Shown here: positions 1 to 9,272 of the stretch, piece after piece
Layout: every line of letters starts with the position of its first letter
How positions within the stretch are numbered: position 1 is the stretch's first letter
Assembly: GCA_003427395.1 (NCBI GenBank)
Contig: BFEA01000024.1
Coordinates: 2,773,911-2,799,159 of the forward strand
Source: Chara braunii
Lineage: Eukaryota; Streptophyta; Charophyceae; Charales; Characeae
Direction of reading: 5' to 3'
Length of the DNA: 25,249 nt
The notes under the pieces: generated by a model
Seen by the model: the letters and a program-made list of their open reading frames with translations, nothing else
Told to the model about the DNA's origin: nothing
The model's database searches: none
Made by a program: the position numbers and the translations under genes

Positions 1-211
1 AAAGGCCGAGAAAGGTGTTGATTGTATTTCTTCCCCCCCTCTCCCTATGTTTTTTTTTTTTCAATTCTTTTCAGTTTTTTTTTTTTTTTTTTTTGGGCAC
101 ACATACACACCAACGAGAGGAGGGAAAACAGGAGAAGGAGACCTGTCCTCCCTTCTCGCAAACTCTGCTCTTCTCGCTACGAGCGGAGCCGCGGCGGGTC
201 CGCTTGTTCTG
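1..211. other. T-rich low-complexity start, no gene
   Basis: The stretch holds long T runs (about 50-60 and 77-94) followed by ordinary mixed sequence. Short open frames here are poly-F/S translations of the T runs and are not credible genes. No LTR end or primer binding site was found. Confidence 0.6.
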
Positions 212-347
212 TTTAAATCAGTATTCTGTTTTAATTCGGCATTCTGATTTTCAAAATTCGGTATTCCGTTTTTACTTCGGCATTCTGTTTTAATCTGGTA
301 TTTCGTTTTTCCAAAATCGGTATTCCGTTTTATTTCGGTATTGGAAA
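212..347 (+). repeat. Degenerate tandem array, ~17-22 nt units
   Basis: About seven units of the form TTTTAATTCGGTATTCYG follow one another. Unit lengths run roughly 17, 18, 22, 19, 18, 22, 17. The two 22-nt units both carry an extra CAAAAT segment, so a higher-order period of about 59 nt (three units) is visible. It lies in the non-coding stretch upstream of gag 1. Confidence 0.75.
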
Positions 348-1031
348 TTAGGGTTACGAAAAATTTCGGTTTTTTTTTATCAACTTGGGAAATTCGAAAG
401 TTTTGGAACCGTTAAACCGGAAATTCCGCGGAATCGCGGAAAATTAGGGTTGGGATCTGAAATTTTCGCGAATTGTTTTTCTTTCCCTAGTTTGAGAAAT
501 TCCGAATACGGACTCGGGCCTTTAAAAATCGGATTTTGTAGGTTGAGATTCCCGAAATTTTACGTTTTTTGAAAATTCGAGTGTTTTTCTTCCTGATTCT
601 CCGAATTTTTTTTTGGCAAACTGATCGGAATCTTACCCTCAGAAACTGCAACTTCTGGGTAGTTCACTACTCAACGGTGAACTCCCGGACCATAGATGAT
701 CTCAACGGATTCCTAATCTTTCCACAATTTAAAATTCATTAATTATCATTATTGCAATTATTGTTTTATTGATTATTATAAAGAAGTATTAATTCGTTAG
801 TAATCATTAATTAAATTTTATTGATTATTAATTCGTTATTATTTCTTATTACGAATTTTTGAGTTGTTTCGGGGAAAGTTTATCTTTTTCTGTTTGATTA
901 GGTGTCTAAGTCCATCATTGGGACAGGGACTGTATGCGAATTGCTTGATCTGTTCTACCACTATACCCACCCTCTCCCTCTTACTGTTCTGTGACCATTC
1001 GGACTCGCCAGCCTTCAGCAGCAGTTTTCTG
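348..1031. other. AT-rich non-coding region upstream of gag 1
   Basis: The region becomes very AT-rich at about 720-850, with repeated TTATTGATTATTA and TATTAATTCGTTA words. It would be the leader of gypsy element 1 if the 5' LTR lies outside the window. I found no tRNA-type primer binding site such as the one at 15545 or 25150, and no sequence matching the 3' LTR after 6737. No gene is supported. Confidence 0.5.
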
Positions 1032-2781
1032 ATGCCAGCAGGGCAAGCCACCGAACAGCAGCCACGAGGCAGCAAGAGGATCGCAGATCGCCAACAGCAA
1101 CAGCAACCTGCAGTTCGACAGCAGCCCCAGACCAGCACTCAGATGGCGATCACGCCTAACAGCGGAACATCATCCGAGACTTCTACATCTAGCAATGCCG
1201 AACCATTGCCGATCTGTCCTGCTCAGGGCCGAATGAGTCCATCACGAACTACATTCAGAGAGTGAAGACCTATACGGACTCACTAACCCTTGCCAAGGAA
1301 CGGCAAGATGCTGCCGAAGCAGAGAAACAGCGGCTGGCAGCAGAAGTGCAGCCCAAGCCCAGCGACAAGCTGAGGCGGAGCAGTTGGCGACCGACAAGCT
1401 CAACGCCGACAGTGCCGAACTTCTGATCTCTCAACAAGATCAGTGGACTGCGGTACTCAACGGGATGCATTATGTCCCCGTAGCAGGCGCCGAACCGACG
1501 GCAGTACAGCAGGAGAGACAAAACCTGGCAGACATTTTACTATGCACGATGCGTGCAGTCATCTGGAACAGCACCATGGGGGACCTTCATTCCAGGTCCA
1601 CACGGCAGCTGTAGCACGATCTTAGCCATAACGTGAAGACGCTGGCAGCAGCCATCAAGGTCGCGGACTCCCAATTGCAACAGATGGACGCCCACATTGC
1701 TACTCTGGAGGCAAGGCCTTCCCAAGCAGCGCCAGGCTGCACGACAGACACGGCGAAACAGCTCAACGAGCGCATCGACCATGTCGTCAACCTAATCGGC
1801 AAACTAGGTGATTTCACTAGTCCGGCCACGATCAGCAGCACGGTGGTCGCCATCAAGACGGACATCACCAAACTGCAGACAAGACCGGACGCCGCTACAA
1901 AGAACTACAAGATGCCGCAATTCAACATCAGCAAGTTTGACGACTACAACAAGACGGACGCCTTGACATGGTGGCAAGGTTTCCTCGCGGAAGCATCCTT
2001 CCGCACTGTCCTGGCTGACGACATGATGAAGGCGCTCCACCTCCAACTAATTGGAGGAGCACAGGCATGGATGAACCATCTTGCGGCTACCAAGAAATGC
2101 ACCATCGTCGAACTCCACACGCACATTTTGTGGAAGGAGTTCGAGCAACTGTGGTTCACTTGGTTCATGGTCCGCAACGTCGTGACGGCGGCCATGAACG
2201 AGGTTTACACGAGCTCACAAGGAAGCATGCCAACTCGAGACTGGACGATCAAGTGGCAGAAGATAGTGACCACGCCAGGCTTCGATTTGAGTTTTCCAAA
2301 CCAACGATCCGAGTTCTTTTCGCGATCGTGCGCAGGACTGCGAATGGCACTCGGCAACGTGTACGATTATGCCTCATTCCAGGCTATTCTGGATCGTGCG
2401 AACCTGGTCATCCAAACGGATGACAAGGCCGCTAACGAACGATAGTCCGAGCCGCACTATGTGGCTAAGCAGGGCTATCAACGACCGGCACATAACAATG
2501 CCGTGATTTTTGAAGAATCAGTCGATCTCCACGGAGGAACTGTTGCAGCGCTCCCGCCAAAGCGTCCCAAGAGAGTTCGGAAGAACAAGGCGACACAAGC
2601 GACGACATCGACGGGAACTGGGCAGCAACCATGGACGGCGTTCAACATAACCAAGGAAGTATTTGATCTTCCTCAACGGTACGGATATTGCCTTTGGTGC
2701 AATGGTGTCACTCACTTGACCGCACAATGCCCCGAAAAGGGCAAGGCACGTGTACCCCGTCCAACGAACTCGGGAAACTGA
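1032..2781 (+). pseudogene. gag: gag of gypsy element 1 (broken)
   Basis: Gag forms the virus-like particle and binds element RNA. The likely start is the ATG at 1032, which opens a Q/T/S-rich N-terminus (beginning MPAGQATEQQ). Reading moves from frame 3 to frame 2 near 1228 and to frame 1 near 1350, so two indels are implied. Frame 1 then runs on through a coiled, A/Q-rich stretch and the capsid region (about 1900-2400, with a WWQGFLAEASF core) with TAG stops at 1612-1614 and 2443-2445. The nucleocapsid end has a perfect CX2CX4HX4C zinc knuckle at 2689-2730 (CLWC..H..C). The frame closes at 2781. The following protease is in a different frame. Whether that junction is another indel or a feature of the family cannot be told from one copy. 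Confidence 0.8.
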
Positions 2782-3780
2782 GTTGCGCAAGGAGAGAGTT
2801 GACGTCTCTCCTCACTCCGTCAGAACCGGTTGCCTTGCTAGCAACCGATATCACTACCGGAGAGCATGCGTTAGTCACCGATTCTCGTGCTACGTACGAG
2901 GGTTATGCCGCCCAGCTGGTACCACCATTAGACCACCCTAGCCACGTGCACTTAGATTGCATATGCGCAGCCTGTACACTGTCGGCAAGTGATCCGGTTA
3001 GCTCGCCACTGATTTCCGAGGACTCGACGGCGTGGTCAAGACTTGAGGAGCTTGACCCGCTCACGAGAGAGGACTTCGCTTGGATGCCTCTACCCTCAAC
3101 CGGAACCTTGCCAAGGCCGCATTGCAACACCTTGATGACAAATCTATGCTCCTATTTGCACGCTACAGTACCAGCTCCGTTGACGGACGACGGGGTAGTG
3201 GTTGTTGATCTCCGCTCCTATCTTGCGAAGATTGACCGTGAGTACAACGCTCCTTTGCTCTACATCCGCATTCAAATCGGAAAGCTAACCTGTAGTTCCT
3301 TGATTGATTGCGGAGTGTCTCGCAACTTTATGAGCCAAGCTTTTATGGCCCGCGCGCGCCTTGGCCCGCGCGTTTGAAGGAAAACGCAATCTACGCAAGT
3401 TACACTCACGGACGGCCGCACGCAAAAGTCAATTGACCGATGCGTCGACGGCGTCCCGGTATACTTTGCACCACTTGCGTGCGAGCCGGTGTCTTTTGAC
3501 ATCCTCGACACCAAGTTCGACATGATTCTAGGCATGTCTTGGTTGCGTAGCGCCGATCATCCGGTGAACTTTCATGACCGGACCGTTCACATCCGTGATC
3601 GGAACGGAGTGTTAGTCCCATGTACGGTCGCGACCCCTCACACTTCGATTCCTTGTCACGTGGTTTCCGTTGCGAGAATTCGCGACGCCATTGCTCGGAA
3701 TGACGTCGAGGAGATGGGCCTTGTATTCTTGCATGCTCTCCCCTCGCCGGACGGACCAGCCGCGTCACCGCCGGACCCAC
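2688..3780 (+). pseudogene. pol: Aspartic protease region of pol 1
   Basis: This is the retropepsin part of Pol, which cleaves the Gag-Pol polyprotein. The frame is open from 2688 to 3374; the first ~100 nt overlap the gag knuckle in another frame and are probably not translated this way. The active-site region reads LIDCGVSRNFMS (about 3301-3336). The usual triad is D-[ST]-G, so this copy has Cys in the middle position. A TGA at 3375-3377 follows shortly. The same frame then continues through FDILDTKFDMILGMSWL (about 3495-3545), which contains the second protease hallmark ([IL]LGMSWL). The stop is best explained as CGA to TGA (Arg to stop). Confidence 0.75.
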
Positions 3781-4740
3781 GCATTTCTCACCTCTTGGAC
3801 GAGTATNGAGACGTCTTCGAGGCTCCCACCCGAACAGTTCCGGATCGGCCCATTCGTCACGGGATCGCTCTCGAGGTTGGCGCCATCCCTCCGCGTGGAT
3901 GCATTTACCGCATGAGCGAAGAGGAACTCGAGGTGCTTCGCGCACGACTCGACGACCTCCTTGACAAGGGCTGGATTCGCCCTAGTTGTTCGCCTTACGG
4001 TGCCCCTGTTCTCTTCGCCCGGAAGAAGAACAAAGATCTACAGTAATGCATCGATTATTGAAAACTTAACGCACAAACTGTAAAGAACGTCGGCCCTCTC
4101 CCTCGGATTGATGATCTCCTTGAGCGGTTAGGCGGCGCGACGTACTTCTCGAAGTTGGACTTGAAGTCGGGTTACCACCAGATCGAAATCCAGCCTCAAG
4201 ATCGGTACAAAACCACGATCAAGACGCGGTACGGGCACTTTGAGTGGGTTGTCATGCCATTTGGCCTCACCAATGCCCCCGCGACCTTCCAAGCAGCTAT
4301 GACGACCGAGTTTCGCGACTTGCTCGATCGCAGCGTCCTCATCTACCTCGATGACATCTTGGTTTATAGTAGGACGTTGGACGAGCACATCGTACACCTT
4401 CGTGCTGTTTTGGATCGTTTGCGACTGGCCAAGTACAAAGCGAATTTCGACAAGTGCGAGTTCGCCAAGCAGGAGCTTGAGTACTTGGGTCACTATGTCG
4501 CGCCGAAAGGCATTCGTCCCTTAGCGGACAAGATCCAAGCCATCGTGGATTGGCCGGAACCCTGTTGCACGACGAACGTACGCTCTTTCATGGGTTTGGC
4601 TGGATATTATCAGCGATTCGTCGAGTCATACTCGAAAGTGGCCTCTCCTTTGTCGAGACTTCAGTCCCCNAAGGTGCCCTTCGAGTTCGACGACGCAGCC
4701 CGTGGCGCGTTCACTACGTTGAAGGCAACAATGCAAGCCG
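3781..4740 (+). pseudogene. pol: Reverse transcriptase domain of pol 1
   Basis: The RT copies element RNA into cDNA in the particle. The typical entry segment (YRMSEEELEVLRARLDDLL, then GWIRPSCSPYGAPVLF) lies at about 3907-4016. It is followed by CIDY-stop-KLNAQTVKN, FSKLDLKSGYHQIEI (about 4147-4190) and [13 protein letters not shown]. The catalytic YLDD is encoded at 4344-4355. Two stops interrupt the domain: TAA at 4044-4046, just before CIDY, and TGA at 4059-4061, where the family has Arg (CIDYRK). The frame is otherwise intact and includes the connection segment (VRSFMGLAGYYQRFV, about 4579-4623). N at 3807 and N at 4670 each leave one codon undetermined. Confidence 0.88.
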
Positions 4741-5150
4741 CACCTGCCCTCCGTATATATGACCCCACCCTACCCACCCAAGTGACTACGGATGCTTCGG
4801 GATACGGTATTGGTGCGGTGTTGGAACAGTGTCACAAGGACGGTTGGCATCCGGTCGAGTATTTCTCCCAAAAGGTGCCTCTCGTCAACACTCTCGACGA
4901 CGCTAGAAAGAAAGAGCTACTCGCGTTCGTCACCGTTCTCAAAAGGTGGCGCCACTTTCTTTTCGATCGTCGGCGTTTTAAATGGAATACGGACAACAAT
5001 CCGTTGACCTTTTATAAAACGTAGGATACGGTCACTAGTACGATCGGTCGATGGATGTATTACATCGACCAGTTCGACTTTGACTCGTGCCACATTCCCG
5101 GTCTCGCCAATCGAGCTGCGGACGCCCTTTCACGACGGCCCGATTTTTGT
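4741..5150 (+). pseudogene. pol: RNase H domain of pol 1
   Basis: RNase H degrades the RNA strand of the hybrid during cDNA synthesis. The first catalytic Asp is in TTDASGYGIGAVLEQ (GAT at 4791). The Glu-containing helix reads DDARKKELLAFV (about 4897-4932), and the third acidic site is in WNTDNNPL (about 4984-5007). The domain closes with NRAADALSRRP (about 5108-5140). A TAG at 5022-5024 interrupts it after FYKT, where the family normally has Gln, so CAG to TAG is the simplest change. The frame is the same as RT upstream and integrase downstream. Confidence 0.85.
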
Positions 5151-6470
5151 GTCATTGTGACCACGGCATTCGACCTCGATGACGATCTGCAACCGCATTT
5201 CGTCAAAGGCTACAAGTCCGATCCGACTTACTCTACGCTTTATGTGGAGCTTTCATCGGATCACCCGCCGGCTAGCCATTATCGGATTTCCGACGGGTTC
5301 CTTCTCCTTCACACGAGAGGAAAGGACTTGTTAGTGGTGCCCCAAGATCGCATCTTACGGAGTCGTCTTCTCGGCAAATTCCACGACGCACGACTTTCGG
5401 CACACCTTGGCGTAAACCGCACATTAGCACGCCTCAGCCAGCGTTTTCACTGGCCCGACGTCCTTCACGACGTCACGAGGTACATTGAGTCATGTGCAGT
5501 TTGCCACCGTAACAAGGGTCGATCTCGAGTCCCCTTCGGCGAACTGAAACCGTTGCCGATTCCTCGGGCACCGCGCCTCTTCATTGCTATGGACGTGATG
5601 GGCCCGTTCCCCCGCGATCGCCTCGGCCATGACGGTATTCTCACGGTCGTTGACCGTTTGAGCAAGTATGCTCGCTTCCTTCCTTGCAAGTATCATGCTG
5701 TAGCGCATGAGCTCGCACGACTCTTGCACACCGGTTGGATTACCAGCCAGGGGGTTTCGGAAGACATAGTGAGCGACCGAGATACTCGCTTCATGTCGGC
5801 CTTTTGGACTTCCCTTGTGGCCGAGTCCGGTACGACAATGAAGCCGAGCTCGGCTCGACAGACAGATGGCCAGACGGAGCGAGCACACCAGACCGCTCGG
5901 ATGATGTTGCGTACGCTTATCCGTCCCGACCAGAAAGATTGGGTTGACCGGCTTCCCAACATTGAGTTCGCCTATAACACTTCGGTGCATCCGGCGATCT
6001 ACGTCACACCATTCGAGTTACATCATGGTGGAGAGAAAGCACGGATCTTTGCTGATCTCCTACCACGGGTCACCGACATAGACGTCCCTTGCTCTCCCGC
6101 TTCCGTTCGGAAGTACCGGGACTTGCTGATCAAAGCCCGAGCGAATATGCAAAAGGCTCAAATCCGCATGCAGCAGCAAGCTAACCGACGTCAACTCCCA
6201 TGTCCTTTCCGCGAGGGAGACCTTGTTTGGGTCCTCTCCGAGGAATTTGCGCTCGAGCAGGACGTTTCGCGCAAACTCCTTCCGAAATGGTTCGGACCAT
6301 GGGAAATTACTTTTGTCGTTGGAGACGACCCTGCAGGTCCTTCCTTTGTGGTCAACATTCCTCCGCACCTGACAGTGCACCGGGTCTTCCACGCGTCAAA
6401 GCTGGCCATCTACACGCCACCTTCCACTGACGAGTTTTCGGACCAACGATCACAGGATCCACCTTCTATG
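5151..6470 (+). pseudogene. pol: Integrase domain of pol 1
   Basis: Integrase inserts the cDNA into chromosomes. The N-terminal HHCC zinc domain runs from His at 5403 to Cys at 5502-5504 (ESCAVC). The catalytic core has Asp 1 at 5592 (AMDVMGPFP), Asp 2 at 5775 (VSDRDTRF) and Glu at 5877 (QTDGQTE). Only 33 residues separate Asp 2 from Glu instead of the family's 35. The motif before Glu reads SSARQTDGQTE and lacks the usual His-Pro, so a 6-nt in-frame deletion is likely. A C-terminal GPY/F-type module (RKLLPKWFGPWEI, about 6268-6306) and HRVFHASKLAIY follow. The segment 5055-6566 is open without a stop, the longest intact coding stretch in the window, but the deletion probably inactivates it. 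Confidence 0.88.
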
Positions 6471-6714
6471 GACGGACATCAGGAAGTTGACCGAGTCATC
6501 ACGCACCGCAAGTATGGCAACAAAGCCTATGCAGTTCAAAGTCACATTCAGGCAATGTGCGCCTGACGACACTCGGTGGATCTCCCGAGCAGACTTGCAG
6601 ACTTCTGCACCCCTGATCTTCGCCGACTATGAGAAGCGACGACTTGCCAAGGAAGCAGTTCGTCCCGCCCGACCCACCCTGGTATCAGACAGACAACTCC
6701 GCCCTCGTAGGTAG
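6471..6714 (+). pseudogene. pol: Chromodomain-like C-terminus of pol 1
   Basis: After the GPY/F module the protein reads VDRVITHRKYGNK in the pol frame. Just after a frame change near 6525 it continues QFKVTFRQCAPDDTRWISRADL in the next frame, ending at a TAG at 6712-6714. This pattern ('hydrophobic-x-K/T-F/W ... W-x-x-x-x-x-L' after an integrase) is that of a divergent chromodomain, as in chromovirus integrases. In that clade the domain helps target insertions to marked chromatin. The frame change leaves the continuous frame ending at 6566 without the domain. Assignment rests on position and general pattern, not an alignment. Confidence 0.55.
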
Positions 6715-6725
6715 CTCGGTCTTTT

Positions 6726-6736
6726 AAGAGGGGGAG
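6726..6736 (+). promoter_or_regulatory. Polypurine tract of element 1
   Basis: AAGAGGGGGAG lies 11 nt after the pol stop at 6714 and directly before TGTGTTACA. This is the standard position and composition of the plus-strand primer of a gypsy element, and it fixes the start of the 3' LTR to 6737 or 6739. Confidence 0.8.
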
Positions 6737-7823
6737 TGTGTTACATCTTCGACGCCACACGGGTTCTACCGGACCCGACTTAGGGCCAAGGGGACACAGT
6801 AGGGCCTAAAGGCCCGGACTTGGGGTACAGCAGGCCGTAAAGGCCACATTTTGGACCAGACCCGACGGGCAGGCCCAAACGACATTACCGTTTGGGCCTG
6901 GCGACGCTCTTGAGGCTGCCGCCCGCCGGTCTGATCTGAACCGACGATCTCGATGGTTCAGGTCACGGCCAGGCCTCGCAGCATTGAGGCTGGCCCCTGC
7001 CCCACCGGTACTTAATACCGGTTCAGCCTCATTTTGAGGCATCGAACACTGGGCCGCTGCTAGAGCGCCAGTCGTATCGGTTCAGCAGCAGGAGCGTTAG
7101 CGCAGCGCTATTCTTAGCGCAACGTGGAGGAGCAGCAGCAGCGGCGAGCGAGGAGCGAGGCAGCGACCATCAGCAGCATGGCGGCCATAGCCGCCTTCGA
7201 CCTGCAGTCGGTGCAGCATCGCCAGGTACTAGGAGGCGAGGGAGTTTCTCCTCCCTCCACGGTCCCGGCTCTCTCCTCCTCACCTCCTCCTCCTCTGCCA
7301 TCTCTTCTTCTCCTCTTCTTCTTCAGACTTCTTTTTCTTCCTCAGACTTCTTCTTCTTCTTCTTCACACTTCTTCTTCTTCTTCAGACTGGAGACTTGAT
7401 ACTAGTTGGATAGAGATCAGTGTTGGACTTCGGTGGTAAGAGGCTGTGGTACTTATCGGATTCGAGACTTGGAGATTGTTGGGGTTGATACTCGGCGCAT
7501 CCCAGATTGGACACCGATTACATTAGGACTCTGTATCTCCGACATTGGTGACTTATTGTCCACGACACTTTGATCTTGTTCGATGACATTGTGGATTACC
7601 ATATCAGTGACCTACCAGATTCTATCTCGGTGACATCTGGTGCTGCCTACATCTCCCACCTCCTTCGTCTCTCCTCCAACCTTTCATCTGTGTATGGTTG
7701 TACGGGGCCTGAGCATCGTCTATGATTGGCTCAGACCCCACCATCTCACGATTGTTGTGTGTTGAGTGATATCTGTGTGGGTCAGTCTATGTGAGTCAGT
7801 CCATTTATCAGACTTCCGCTGCA
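6737..7823 (+). repeat. Probable 3' LTR of element 1
   Basis: The sequence begins TG(TG)TTACA right after the polypurine tract. It contains imperfect U3-type duplications (6774-6813 and 6812-6845: CCCG-ACTT-GGG ... TAAAGGCC), a GGCCATAGCC motif at 7183-7192, and a CTT-rich microsatellite at about 7270-7388. A possible end is the GCA at 7821-7823, after a TGTGAGTCAG-type stretch like those that end the LTRs at 15543 and 25148. The right end is uncertain because no second copy is present to compare. No clear TATA box was found; TTAATAC near 7012 is a weak candidate. Confidence 0.5.
7270..7388 (+). repeat. (CTT)n/(TCC)n pyrimidine microsatellite
   Basis: A nearly pure pyrimidine tract is interrupted by repeated CAGACT/CACACT words. 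It lies inside the probable 3' LTR of element 1. The short open frame over it (S/L/F-rich) is a by-product of composition. Confidence 0.85.
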
Positions 7824-8395
7824 TACATGCTTATCCCACATTGGTTGATCTCTTGGTTCTGCCCATACTTGTTGAAGTATTCATGAGTATGAAACACAAG
7901 GCCAACCGAGTCAGGAGGCAGGCACTCTGTTGCCAAGAAATATGAGGAAGAAGAATTCGGACCGAAGCGTTATATACCATCCCGGATACATAGGCAAACG
8001 AGGACTGATCGTAAAGTCCGGGGATGCAATCCACAGTCCCAAGCCTCATCCACAGCCAGGGAAGGCAGGAACCCCTTGGTATAGGGGCCCAAGGGGATCT
8101 TTCCCCCTCGGACTCAGTTCGAATGCATTGGTCTGCAAAGGGTTAAATCATTCCTGGCCCTAAGCGCCCTCCCTCCAAGGTACGAGGGACACCCCCCCTG
8201 GGGCCCTAGGGGGATTAGGCAGGCCCCCCGTTGGTAATAACCGGAACAGGGTCGGTCCCAAGGTATTCACGGTAGCTGGTCCCAATTAGAGAGGGAGAAA
8301 AACACAGATCTCCAGTGTTCATTTCTCAAAGCCTTTTCTTTCTTCTGTTTTTTTACTTTTTCTTATTTTTTAAATTCAACCAATCCGAGTCCAAG
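7824..8395. other. No gene recognised; GC-rich palindromes
   Basis: No convincing coding sequence. Two inverted repeats stand out: CCCCTTGG (8072-8079) with CCAAGGGG (8089-8096), and a near-perfect 20-bp palindrome at 8194-8213. ATCCCACATTG at 7832-7842 is one mismatch from the plant snRNA promoter element seen at 9701. Confidence 0.5.
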
Positions 8396-8488
8396 TATGT
8401 ATGTGTGCAGGTGTATATATGTGTATGTGCTCGTGTTTGCGCGTGTGTGTGTGTGTGTGTGTGTTTTGGGTGTGTGTGTGTGTGTGTA
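8396..8488 (+). repeat. (TG)n microsatellite
   Basis: TATG/TGTG repeats lead into uninterrupted GT runs on either side of TTTTGGG. Translated 'proteins' on either strand (C/V-rich or T/H-rich) are artefacts of this repeat. Confidence 0.95.
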
Positions 8489-9128
8489 AGTAGAGATGAG
8501 TCCACATCGACATAAAGTCGAGGCAAGTTGAGTTGGACATGAAGCACAACGCAATGAATGCAAACATAGTTGGATGAAACCATTATTCAATGTGATTGCC
8601 ATCTATGAGCACACCGAATCACGCCGATTTGCTAGGAGAAACCCAATCTCATCTATCCTCAGTTCAAACCATTGCTGTGGAAAAAAGATAAACAGAGCGT
8701 TTCAAATCATAGAATAGATGGGGTATATCTACTTTGTTTGACGCAAATCATTGCTCGAAGTAGACGAGAAGAGAGAAAATGAAGGTGAGGAGAGGAGGAG
8801 AGAGAGAGGAGAGAGGATGGTAAAAAGAGGGGTGGGTATGCGATACCATAAAATAGGAATTCCTATGAGTAGTATCACATGCACAGCCGGGTTGAAAACA
8901 CAGCTGTTCGTTCATCGTACAAAATTACTGGCACAGATCACACAGTGGGGATCGTATAGACCATCTTTTATAAACAATTGGTTTCACGAACGTGGAAACT
9001 TTTTATCGAACTTAAAGACGGAAAATAATTTCATCGAGTCATAATGTCCTCTGATAGGACGGATTTTACGTAGAGTTTGTTGTTCTAGATAGAACAGTGC
9101 TCTGAAAGCAAAAGGGGCAGAGGACATT
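8489..9128. other. Unassigned; contains a GA-rich tract
   Basis: No coding sequence or element recognised. A purine tract of GAGA/GGAGA type lies at about 8757-8818. The rest is unremarkable AT-leaning sequence. Confidence 0.5.
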
Positions 9129-9272
9129 CGAAAATCAATTACTTGAGCAAAGGTGAGATATCCCAGAATCCAGCGGAGAAATGACCAAGTCAGGAGGGAT
9201 CGAAAATCAATTACTCAAGCAAAGGTGAGATATCCCAGAATCCAGCGGAGAAATAACCAAGTCAGGAGGGAT
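9129..9272 (+). repeat. 72-bp tandem duplication
   Basis: Two adjacent 72-nt units (9129-9200 and 9201-9272) begin CGAAAATCAATTACT and end AGTCAGGAGGGAT. I count three differences (TG/CA after ATTACT, and one G/A near the end). The unit has no start codon context or known family that I recognise. Confidence 0.95.

Larger units (their letters stand above)
1032..7823 (+). mobile_element. Ty3/gypsy retrotransposon 1 (chromovirus-like), decayed
   Basis: Domain order on the + strand is gag with CCHC knuckle, aspartic protease, RT, RNase H, integrase and chromodomain-like tail, then a polypurine tract and a sequence starting TGTTACA, as expected for a 3' LTR. Protease-RT-RNase H-integrase is the Ty3/gypsy order (copia places integrase before RT). 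The body from 2688 to about 6525 keeps one reading frame interrupted by stops at 3375, 4044, 4059 and 5022, so decay is mostly by point mutation. Ambiguous bases at 3807 and 4670 are assembly uncertainties. The 5' LTR is not seen, and the right limit (7823) is a guess based on a terminal GCA. From memory, the proteins resemble Chara braunii gypsy families. Confidence 0.85.

Noticed and set aside
910-935. TTGGGACAGGGACTG as a primer binding site for element 1
   Set aside because: It does not match initiator tRNA-Met, the T-stem part does not fit a tRNA 3' end, and no LTR end precedes it convincingly.
5490-5990. 166-codon minus-strand frame inside integrase
   Set aside because: Shadow of the conserved + strand integrase.
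8315-8602. Frames over the TG repeat
   Set aside because: Translations are pure repeat artefacts (CVCV or THTH).
9129-9272. CRISPR-like array
   Set aside because: Only two directly abutting units without spacers, in a eukaryotic context.
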